Shown here: piece after piece, positions 10,047 to 19,600 of the stretch
Layout: every line of letters begins with the position of its first letter
Position numbering within the stretch: the first letter of the stretch is position 1
NCBI GenBank assembly: GCA_036170435.1
Contig: JAVHPF010000083.1
Coordinates: forward strand, 1 to 28,554
Reading direction: 5' to 3'
DNA: 28,554 nucleotides
From: JAQVPN01 sp036170435
Lineage (GTDB): Bacteria; Patescibacteriota; Gracilibacteria; BD1-5; UBA6164
The notes under the pieces: model-generated
Seen by the model: the letters and a program-made list of their open reading frames with translations, nothing else
The model's database searches: none
Told to the model about the DNA's origin: nothing
Translations under genes and position numbers: made by a program

Positions 10047-12173
10047 TTAAATCATCTTATAAAACTCTTCCAAACTCAAAACTTGCACTCAAAGTTCAGT
10101 CGCTTTTGCTGCTTTTGAACCGGCTTTTTCTCAAGCTATTAGAAAGTCAGTTGATTTCCCTACGCTTGATACAAATTCGCCTCCATTTTCTTCTATAATT
10201 TTAACTATATCATCACGAGTAATTCAATCAAAACTACCAGTTATACAAAGTTTTTTTGAAGATAATTTTCAATCATTATTTAAATTATTTCCAAAATCAA
10301 TATTTACTTCGTGTAAAAATTTTTCAATGAATTCTTTATTTTCTTTGAAATAAACCACTATATTTTTTGCTGTTTCTGGTCAAATATCTGCCAACTCTTC
10401 GAAATCAATTTCAGAAAAAGGAAATAGTATTATATCACCTGGGTTTTTAAATAATTTTGAAATCACTTTTGCTCATTTTTTCCCTACTTGAGAAATAGCT
10501 AGACTTACTAAAAAAGTTGAAATATTCATATTTCTAGAATTTTCTACTCGCTCAAGCAAATTATTTACTGATTTTTCTTTAAATCATTCTTGAGTAAGTA
10601 ATTCTTCCCTATGATTTTTTAATAAAAACACATCAGATAAATCATTTATAAATCAAAGTTCTATAAAAAGTTCAACTTGTTTTTCTCCAAGTCAATCAAT
10701 ATTTAGTCATTGTTTCCCAACTTGATAAGCTATTTTACCAGAAATCTGAGCTGGGCAGCCTATGTGATTTGGACAATAATATCTAACTTTATCTGAATCT
10801 TTTGCTACTTTCGTGGAACATATTGGACAAATTTCTGGAATAGGAATAAAAATTTCATCTCAAGTTCTAACTTCTTTTATAACTGAAATTACTTCTGGTA
10901 TTACCTCTCCCGCTCTTTTGATGAAAACATTATCACCAATCATGATATCTTTTTCTCTAAGTTCCTCATAATTATGCAAAGTTGCTCTTCTAACTATTAC
11001 TCAACCAACATTTACTGCTTCCAAATTAGCAACTGGAGTTATAGTTCCAGTTCTAGCAACTGAAGTGTCAATAGAAAGAATTTTTGTAGTTATAATATCG
11101 GCAGGAAATTTGTATGCAATCGCATATCTTGGATGATGTGCAGTGAAACCAATTTCATTCCACAAACTTATATCATTTACTTTTATAACAAGCCCGTCAA
11201 TATCAAAATCAAGCCCCGAAATAAACTCTTGCTTAGTTTTCAATTCCCCATTTTCCTTAACTATTTCTTTTATCAAATCTTCAATGTGAGAAAAAGTTTT
11301 AAAATAAGATGAAATATCAAATCAGAAACTTTCTAAATCCTTGATAACATCAAAATAATTTTGTTTATTTTCTTCTCTTGCAAATTCATCAAAATTCGCT
11401 AAATCATATGCAAAATATTTAAGTTTTCTTTCCTTTGTAACTGAAGCATCTAGTAGTCTTAGACTTCAACTTGCTGCATTTCTAGGATTTGAAAATATTT
11501 TAGTTCCGTCTTTCAAAGCTTTTTTATTTATTTCGTCAAAAGCTGAAATTGGCATAACAACCTCTCATCTAACTTCAAGTCTATTTTTATAAGGAATTTT
11601 TTTTGGAATATTTGCAACTTGAAAAGCATTCACTGTAACATCTTCTCACTCTATTCAATTTCATCTAGTTATAGCTTGAATAAGTTCTCAATTATCATAA
11701 ATAAGTTCAAGCCCCAGTCAGTCAAACTTGAATTCCATGATATATTCAATCCCCCTGCTCGTTCCTCGCTTTCCCCCTTGATAAGGGGGACTATTTTTTT
11801 CCACTCTCTCATCAAAATCTTTTAAATCCTCAGCATTATAAGTATTGTCTAGACTTATCATCGGTCTAGAATGAGCTACTTTAGAAAAACTTGATTGCCC
11901 AATTTCTGCTCAAACTTGCTTTGTTGTCTCAATATCTATGCCAAATTTTTCTTCTAAAGCTTGTAATTTTTTGAAAAGTTCATCATATTCTCTATCTGAT
12001 ATTAAAGGTTCTTCTTTGTTATAATACAAGTCAGAATGAGCTTTTAAAATATCTTCTATTTCATCTATTTGTTCTAATTTTATATTATCATTTTTTGCAC
12101 TCAAAAAAAATCTAGTTCTATCTAGTAATATATGTTTATCTGAAAAATCTGTACTTAAAAAGCTTTGTTGCAT
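10047..12173 (-). CDS. ligA: NAD-dependent DNA ligase LigA
   Basis: Seals nicks in replication and repair using NAD+. The order is complete for the family: N-terminal Ia domain (ISDREYDELFKKLQALE), SLDNTY, the nucleotidyl-lysine motif MEFKFDG with the lysine near residue 149 (its glycine is UGA), ITRGNGIEGEDVTVN, SNPRNAASGSLRLLD, FDIDGLVIKVND, and the OB fold. A four-cysteine zinc finger (CPICS... YYCPNHIGCPAQ), HhH repeats and a terminal BRCT domain (LCITGSFDGITRDDIVKIIEENGG) follow. It is 708 residues, slightly longer than the typical ~670. Part of the excess is SPPYQGGKRGTSRG, encoded by a palindromic repeat just before the active-site lysine segment. A 42-bp palindromic terminator separates it from the AAA+ gene upstream. 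Confidence 0.97.
11751..11791. repeat. GC-rich palindromic element in frame in ligA
   Basis: CCCCCTGCTCGTTCCTCGC, then CCCCCTTGATAAGGGGG and ACT. The GTTCCTCG portion, read on the other strand as CGAGGAAC, matches the intergenic copies at 15783-15790 and 16606-16613; the CCCCCTTnATAAGGGGG core matches 272-315. It is translated on the ligA strand as SPPYQGGKRGTSRG between RVEKN and IEYIMEFKFDG. Confidence 0.85.
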
Positions 12174-12216
12174 ATTTATTTCATTAAATTATTTTTTTTA
12201 TTATATAGATTTTTTA

Positions 12217-12258
12217 AATAAATCAAAAAAAGAGCTTAAGCTCTTTTTTTGATTTATT
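12217..12258. terminator. 42-bp perfect palindrome, terminator of the AAA+ gene
   Basis: Two 21-bp arms meet with no spacer at 12237/12238 (centre AGAGCTTAAGCTCT), flanked by A- and T-tracts. It overlaps the TAA stop of the AAA+ ATPase gene (12257-12259) and lies 44 bp before ligA. Confidence 0.8.
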
Positions 12259-14476
12259 ATTTTGATGTATTAAATCACATTACTCAACTAGATAAATTAC
12301 TTGGTTTCATATTTTCTATCCATTTACGAATTTTTGCATCTGTTTCCTTCATATCGGCAACTGGCACATATGAATCCATATAAATCTTATTAATAATTTC
12401 CATATCAAGCCTCACTTCTTCTCAAAAAATTTCTTTTCTAATTTTCATAAAATCCGATAATCTAGATACAAAATTTCCTATATTACTAGCTGTCCAACTA
12501 ACAAAATATTTCTCATCAGTTATTCAATCCATAAATTCAGTAGGAAAATCAAGATTTCTTTCAGAAATATGGTCTTGGAAAATTTTTAATTTCTCTTTTA
12601 TAGTTGGAAATCAATAATAAACTGTGTTTTCTAATCTATTTGCTCTTATAAGTCTTTCTGATAATTTTGTTGGATCATTTGCTGTTGATATAACATAAAC
12701 TGGAGTAGATCATACTCATTCAAAAAATATAGTCATAGCTTGTGCTATTTCATCATTTACATCATGTTTTTTTTCATTTACAAGAGTATCAATATCCTCT
12801 ATAGATAATAATATCGGAGCTCCTGTATTTTCATATATTTTATCAAGTCTTGATTTAATTCATCAAATTGGAGTAGTTAATATAGATTTAAATAAATTAA
12901 GATCTATGTTAATAACTGTCGCATTTAAATTGAAGTTTTTTCAATTATAATCAAAGGTTTTTTCTTTTAATAAACTTAACATATGTTGACTTTTTCCTGT
13001 TCAGTAAATTCATACAAGAGAAGTACTTCTCGCTTTTAATCCTAAATCTTTAGCTTCAACTGAAAGTGGAATAACAAGATTTTCTAATATATTTGCATAT
13101 TGTTCTTCAAACGTATGTGGATCATATAATTTATCTCATTCAAAAGTTTTTTTATTATATTCATCATAAATTGAAAAATATAATTGATGTTTATCTATGA
13201 ATTTTTTATGCTTTATATAATAACTTATTTGAGTTATAAGATATATATATTCGTCTTGATTAGTATCTGCTAAAGTAAGTCTCAAAACTTTTTTCTTATC
13301 ATTTCATATTCTGTCTTCTTCTAAAAATACTAAATTTGATTCCAAAAATTTATTTTCAGATTTTGAAAAATATCATTTATATACAAATCTTTCAGAACTA
13401 GTTTTTACAGGATGATCATATCTATTCTTTCAAATTGGTTTAACTAGATGAATACTATCTATTTCAGTATCAAGCATTTTTGCTATATTAAAAATATCTT
13501 CTTCTGTTAAATTAGAATTTGATATATCCCAATCCATAATAAACTGATAAGCATATTGAAGTTCTTTTGTTTCAACATTTTGAGTAGATTTTGATAATCT
13601 AAACAGTTTTTTCATATTTATTTTATAGATATCATTAGCAAATAATTGTTCTCAATCTACTCATTCTCTATTTATTATATTATTTGCTATTTGCAGAAAA
13701 TTTTTATTATAAATTTCTCTAAATCTATGAAAAGAAAATATTTTCAAACCAGTTTCAAAATCTAAATCAAGCATAAAAGGATTCAAATCTGATACTTTTT
13801 TTCTATCTGTTTCACTCATTTCAAGTAATCAAGCAACTTTTTCTTGAACATATTTACCACTTTCTGATATGTTGAAATCAACTTTTTCTTCATCATCATC
13901 AGTAATCAATTTATCGAAATTATTTAATAATGAATCTGGAGCTTTTGCAGCCATAAGTATTTCTAAAAATGCATTTTGTCGGTCATCATCTAACTCTTTT
14001 GTATATGTAGAAATTACATCAGTTAAATCTGAGCTATCTCTTTCTCTTACAAATAATCTAAATAATTCAATTATTGTTAAATCAATACCTAATCATTCTA
14101 GGGATTCAAAAAGTTCTTCATTTGATGATAATAATTTTAAATCTGCTAATATTTTTTGCCTATCTTCTCTACTTGGAAATTTATTTACGAAATCACGAAC
14201 CACAACCTTTTTCTTAGAAAAAGCAGTAAGATTAACATATTCAATATCTGCTGGACTTAAATCAGTATTTCAATCATACTTATCAAATTTCTTTGATAGA
14301 AGTCTGGCAATTACCTTTAATAGATTTGAATCAATATTTTTATCTTTTTTAAGTGATTTTAAATATTCTGTAATTAAATCTATTTGCTTTTTAGGATCAT
14401 CTTCTATTTTAATACAATCTTTCAAATCTTCAGCCATTGCTGGAATAGTATATAAATTTGGTCATTTCGTAGTCAT
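12257..14476 (-). CDS. AAA+ ATPase with a large unrecognised N-terminal region, 739 aa
   Basis: The C-terminal third is an AAA+ ATP-hydrolysing domain. It shows Walker A GIYGTGKSQ near residue 487 (two of its glycines are UGA codons), Walker B ILLSIEDIDT near 555, a sensor-1-like VISTAND near 597, and an arginine-rich stretch SERLIRANRLENTVYYGFPT, a candidate arginine finger and beginning of the second region of homology. The first ~450 residues are mostly helical, charged and unlike any family I know (LADLKLLSSNEELFESLEGLGID; LGLLEMSETDRKK-type helices). No membrane segment is seen. It appears to be a single-gene unit with terminators on both sides. Remodelling of an unknown target is the general expectation for such enzymes; nothing here names the target. 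Confidence 0.85.
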
Positions 14477-14497
14477 ACTCACAAAAAAATAAAAAAT

Positions 14498-14525
14498 AAG
14501 AGTTATTTATAACAAAATAACTCTT
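14498..14525 (-). terminator. Intrinsic terminator of the glycosyltransferase gene
   Basis: AAGAGTTATT (14498-14507), loop of 8, AATAACTCTT (14516-14525). On the minus strand it is followed by long T-runs, downstream of the stop at 14548. Confidence 0.75.
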
Positions 14526-14547
14526 TATGTCAAAGAAAAAATATTTT

Positions 14548-15615
14548 TTAATTCATTAATTTATCTAAAATCACTTTTACTGAATCTTTATTTTTTATCT
14601 TTGCAAAATTTGGAAGCATACGTGAAAAATCAAAATATCTCAAAGCAAAATCTATTTTTGAAGCAGAGGGTTCAAAAAATCATACTTCTCATAATTCTAC
14701 TAAAAGCTTATTCCCTTCCTCTTGTCCAGCTATAAAAGTAGGAATTATTACAGGAACGTCACTTGCTATACATTCTGAAATTATTGCTCATCCTGGTTTA
14801 GAAATTACTAAATCTATATTTTTAAGCTCTGCTTTAATATCAAAAAATGGATAAAATTTGAAATTATCAATATCCGCATAAAACTCTTTTACATAAGCAA
14901 ACAATACTTTATTTCTTCCAGCTAAAATATTTACATTTATTTCTTTCCTAGTTTTTAAAATTTCAAGTAAATCTAAAATAAAATTCTCTTCCTGCGAAGT
15001 CAAAAGTAAAATAATATTTTTTACTTTAATTTCTTTTTTATCTAAAAAGAAATCTGGTTCTAAAGGGAAAAAAGAAACAACTACATTATCTTTTGTATGA
15101 TTGAATTTTTCTATAAATTCTAACTTTGTAATCTCGTCAATAACAAAATAATAATCTATATAATCTTTATTTAAATACCAAATTGAATGAATTTTAATTG
15201 AATCTGTTATAAAAACCCCTGTTTTAAAAGTCTTTTCATATTTTTTCAAATAATGCTTAATAAATCCTTGCCAAAAAGGAAAAACAGATATTACTACATC
15301 TGGTTCGTAAGTCTTCACAAAATCATCAAATCTAGATTGAAAAACTGGATATTTTATACCATAAAGAATTCTTTTTACTATAGCATCATCAAAAATATTA
15401 AAAGTCATCTCCCAAACTTTTTTATATTTTTCACAAAAATCTTCATAAAAACTCTTAGTAATATTTCCAGATTTCATAGAATTTTCATTCAAAAAATCAA
15501 CTATATCCAGAATTAAAACTTGATTTCATTCTTCTATCAATTGTTTTTCCAAAACACGGGCTGCTCTATTATGCCCAGATCAATAAGATCCTGTTAAAAT
15601 TAAAACTTTTTTCAT
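14548..15615 (-). CDS. MGDG-synthase/UgtP-like glycosyltransferase (GT28-type), 355 aa
   Basis: Likely transfers a sugar from a nucleotide donor to a lipid such as diacylglycerol at the inner face of the membrane. The start MKKVLILTGSYGSGHNRAARVLEKQL holds the GxGHxxAA motif of the MGDG-synthase N-terminal domain. ISVFPFWQGFIKHYLKKY and TGVFITDSIKIHSIWYL follow. The C-terminal GT28-type donor site is VISKPGGAIISECIASDVPVIIP, near residue 235 onward. At 355 residues it is near family size. UGA glycines lie in GSYGSGHN and in SKPGG. It begins far from the next gene and ends at a terminator, so it appears monocistronic. The relation to MurG cannot be excluded from sequence reading alone, but the N-terminal motif favours the MGDG/UgtP group. 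The sugar and acceptor are unknown. Confidence 0.85.
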
Positions 15616-15690
15616 AAATTGTTTTTTAAAATTTGAATTAATTATATAAAAATTTCAAAAAATACAAAAAAAGATTATATTATACTAAGA

Positions 15691-15804
15691 AAACCCATCC
15701 CCTTTCGGGGACTTCCCTTGAAAAGGGAAGAAATAAAAAGTAAAAAATTATGTTCTATTTCTCCCCTTTCCAAGGGGAGTGCCGAGGAACGAGGCGAGGG
15801 GTTC
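15691..15804. repeat. Composite intergenic palindromic repeat cluster
   Basis: Contains AACCCATCCCC, a CTTCCCTTGAAAAGGGAAG hairpin, a CTCCCCTTTCCAAGGGGAG hairpin, and GCCGAGGAACGAGGCGAGGGG. The first half is matched in reverse complement by 16584-16628. It occupies the gap between the glycosyltransferase and the pseudouridine synthase gene. The rest of 15616-15830 is AT-rich sequence without a convincing gene. Confidence 0.85.
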
Positions 15805-15830
15805 TATATAAATATAAATAATTTAAAAAT

Positions 15831-16496
15831 ATGATAAGAATAGATAAATACCTGTCAAATTTGTGATATGGTTCAAGAAAAGATGTAGTAAAACTTATAA
15901 AAGACTGACTTGTAGAAGTAAATGATAATCTAGTAATAAGCCCAGATTATAAACTAGAATGGTGAGATGATTTAAGGATTTGAGAAGAAGAATTTGAAGC
16001 GAAAGAATTTATTTATATTGTTCTTAATAAACCAGCAGATTATCTAAGTTCAAATAAACCTGAAGCAAAATATCAAAGTTATAGAAGCTTGCTTGATGAT
16101 TGTCCTTATGTAAATTTACTTTCTCCTGTTGGTAGATTAGATGTTGATACTGAAGGTCTTTTATTACTTACAAATGACTGAGATTTTACTCATAAATTAA
16201 TAAGTCCTAAGAAAGATATTCACAAAAAATACTACGTAAAAATAGAAAAATCTTTAAATAAAAAAGATATAGAAAAATTAGAAAACTGACTCAAAATTGA
16301 TGATTTCATCACAAAGCCAGCAATAGTAGAAGTAATTTCTGATGATGAAATTTATATAAGCATATCAGAGTGAAAATTTCATCAAATCAAGAAAATGCTT
16401 GAAGCTGTAGATAACAAAGTGGTTTATCTAAAAAGAATCAGTATTTGAGAATACAAACTTTGAGATTTAGCTCTTGGAGAATGGAAATATTTATAA
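15831..16496 (+). CDS. rsuA: RsuA/RluB-family pseudouridine synthase, 221 aa
   Basis: Converts a specific uridine in rRNA to pseudouridine; RsuA acts on 16S position 516. An N-terminal S4 RNA-binding domain (MIRIDKYLSNLGYGSRKDVVKLIKDGLVEVND) is followed by the catalytic domain. That domain has YIVLNKPADYLSSNK, and GRLDVDTEGLLLLTNDGDFTHKLISPK with the catalytic aspartate near residue 102. The final region EGKFHQIKKMLEAVDNKVVYLKRISIG is the conserved RsuA/RluB/RluE end. UGA encodes glycine in LGYGS, KDGLV and NDG. The length suits RsuA (about 230). The ATG at 15831 gives a complete S4 domain. It lies between two repeat clusters and ends near a terminator. Assignment to RsuA rather than RluB/RluE is by length and similarity only. 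Confidence 0.88.
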
Positions 16497-16526
16497 AATA
16501 AAAAGACGTTTTAAATCTTAGTATAT

Positions 16527-16628
16527 AAAACCCTCCGGCTTTCAGCCACCTCCATTGAAAAGGGAGGAAATAGAGCAATATTTCTTCCCTTTTCAAGGGA
16601 AGTCCCGAGGAACGAGGGGATGGGTTTT
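16527..16628. repeat. Composite intergenic palindromic repeat cluster
   Basis: Begins AAAACCCTCCGGCTTTCAGCC and CCTCCATTGAAAAGGGAGG, and ends CTTCCCTTTTCAAGGGAAG, CCCGAGGAACGAGGGGATGGGTT. The second half is the inverse of 15691-15731, and GGCTTTCAGCCA resembles the leuS-internal element at 2533-2593. This suggests a MITE- or REP-like mobile repeat. Confidence 0.85.
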
Positions 16629-16650
16629 TACTGAGATTTAAATATTTATA

Positions 16651-16688
16651 AACTAAAAAGAAGCGATTAAAATCGCTTCTTTTTAGTT
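16651..16688. terminator. Bidirectional terminator with 18-bp perfect arms
   Basis: AACTAAAAAGAAGCGATT, loop of 2, and its exact complement. It lies between the convergent rsuA-type gene and the PKD protein gene, touching the TAA stop of the latter (16688-16690). Confidence 0.9.
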
Positions 16689-19600
16689 TATTCCTCAACT
16701 TTTTCTTTTGGAGCTTTTTTCTTCAAAGTAGTAGTTGGTTTTTTATCTGTTGTTTTTTCAGTTTTTGGAGAATGTTCTTTTCTAGCTTTTGGCTCTTTTT
16801 TAACTATTTCATCCCAACTTGGAATAACTTTTTCTTCTTCTTTTTCAGTTTCAAAAATAAGATTTGAGAAAGGATTTTCATCAATTTCTACAACTTTTAA
16901 TTCTTCTTCTGGAATTTCTTCAGTTTCATTATTTGCAGAATCATTTTCCATTAACCAATCTGGTAATTTTGCTTCTTTTGTAGCTGGAACTTCATTAAAT
17001 TCTATTAAATCTTCATCAAGAGAAGCTTCATTATTATCAGATTTAATTTCATTATCCATAGATCATGATAACCAATCTGGTAATTTAGTTTCTTCTATCT
17101 TTTCTTCACTTGGTGTTTCTTTTAAGCTTCAAGATAGCCAATCTGGAATATTTGATTCTTCTTTTTTAGAAACAATTGCATCTTCTGCTTGGTCTTTTGC
17201 TAAAATTTCATCAACACTTTCTTCTTGAATTTCTGTAGTAGCAACTTCTTCTTTAGTTTCAGTTGTACTTAAAGAATCTTTTAACCAATCAGGAATAGTA
17301 GATTCAGCTGGAGCAGCTTTTGCCTTGAATTCATGTTTTTCTTTTTTTGGAGCTTCTTCCTTTTTTGGAGTTTCTTTTATAGCTCCTGATAACCAATCAG
17401 GAATATTAGCATCTTCTACTTTTTCAGTTGTTTCATCAGGAATAATTTCTGTTTTATCTTCTTCTAAAACATCACTAGATTCTGAAGTAAAACTATCTTC
17501 TTCAAGTTCATCCTTTTCCTCCGGTATTTCAATTTTAGGTGGAACATAAACTCCATTAGTAGTTTTTCCAGTTAACCAGTCAGGAACTTTTTCTTCTTGA
17601 ACTTCTTTAGTAACTTCTTCTTTAATTTCAACACTTGAACTCGCATTATTTGAAGCAGTGTCTGAAAAAGAATTCATAGTACCTGCTAACCAATCAGGAA
17701 TAGCTTCACTTTTAGTTTCAGAAGAAGAGTCTTCTCTAACTTGTTTTGCTTCTATTTCTTCATCCTTTTCTTCTTCTTTTACATTAGCAAAAATACTTTC
17801 ATCTATTCAAGCTAAAACATCAGAAACAGGAACTTTCGCTTTTGAACCAGAAGTTTTTTCTATAATAAAATCTTGGAAAGCTGTATTTGGGTCTTTATTA
17901 ACTATTTTATAGTAGATAAAGAAAGCTAAAATAACAAGTAAAAGTAATCCGATAAAAGCTAGGAATATATAAACTATATTTGTTAGGATACTTGTTATAG
18001 TCGATCCAGTTCATGATTCATTAGCAACTTCATTAACTACAGATTTAGGAATATTATTCCCATAAATAAGATATTGTAATTGGGCTTTTATTGTAACTTT
18101 ATCTTCATTAGAAATAGCTGAAATATTTTTTACAATATCAAGAATTTCTGTTCCTATTTTTTTAGCAGTTTCTTGATCAGCTGTTCAAGTTTTTAATAAA
18201 TCCAATTTATCCATTATAGTTTTATAATTTGGATCTGTCTTTGGAATTAAACCTTGTATTACTTTAAGTGCCATATTTCTAGTACTTTTATCAGTGTCAT
18301 TTTCAACTATAAAAGATTCTAGTAAATTTATAACATTATCTTTATCTATAAAAGTAATTCAATTTATATATCTTTCAAAATCAAGTATAACTTGTGTTTT
18401 TTCTCTATCATCAAACCAAGCTGATTGTAAAGCTTCAACATATTTCATAGCTTTTAATCTAGATTCTTGTGGAAGTTTTTTTACATAATCTTTAAGAGTT
18501 TCTATTTGAGCTCTTTGAGCATCAGTAACTCAAGAAAAAGATAGAGAATCTAAGTCAATATTTTCTTCTTTTATATAATCTTTTGTTAATTTGATTTCTT
18601 GACTAGAAACAACTTTTTTATTAGCATCAAGTAATGAAACTTTTATATTTTGAGTTTTATTGTCATTTAATGTTACTTTTATAGGAGCTCCATTTTCATA
18701 AGTTTCAGTATTCAGATTATCTGTATCATCATCTTTTGTTCCATTTAAATCAGAATCAACTGAAGTATCAAAATCTATAGAATAATATTTAAAATCTCAT
18801 TTTGAAGCTCATAAATATAATACAAATGGAGTATCTTTTTCTGGAATTTCTACACTAGAATCATCTTTATTATAAGCAGGTGACGAAACAATATTTATTC
18901 AATCATTATTTAAAAGAAGTTCATTTTTAATATCTTTTTTTGTTATAATTGTTTTTGTATCAGTTTTTGTTCATTCTGATATTTGAAGAGAAACTCTATG
19001 AATTGTTTTATTATCTTCATATTCATAAGAAAATAAATCTTTTGTATCAATAATAGTTCCGTCTCACATATCCCATTTTCTAGAATCAACTTTGCCTATA
19101 CTTTTATCAATAAATATGAACTTATTTCCTATAGAAATATAATCAAAATTTGATTCTAATCTATTTGCAATATTTACAGTTATACTTTTTGTATTACTGA
19201 TTCATTTATACATTGCTTTCACTTTTACATGAAATTCTCCAGAAGTATCAAATTTATGAACAATAGTTGCTTCTGTTGATTTTTCATCATAGAAACCATC
19301 ACCATCAAAATCAAATGAATATTGGGCTTTTGAAGTTAAATCTTCTCAAAGCACATTTTTAACTGATGCAGAAAATGTAACTGGTGATCAAATCCCAACA
19401 GATGAATTATCAACTTTAAAATCAATAAGTGGAGTATTTACATTATCAGAAGCCAAAGTAATAAAATATTTATTTCCGGCAATAGTATTCCCATTATCAT
19501 CTTTAATTGGATCTTCACTACTTACTCTAGCCCCGTTTGAATCTTTCATAACAAGAACAAAATAATAAGTTCATGTTACTTTTGGAACAACAAATGAAGT

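Noticed and set aside
13869..14492. 207-codon + strand open frame with Ser-rich translation
   Set aside because: It is antisense to the AAA+ ATPase gene, whose frame has domain motifs; the Ser-rich product is typical of the reverse strand of AT-rich coding DNA.
15691..16628. CRISPR array or IS element in the repeat-rich gaps around the pseudouridine synthase gene
   Set aside because: There are no regularly spaced direct repeats and no transposase; the units are short inverted repeats in two clusters flanking a normal gene.
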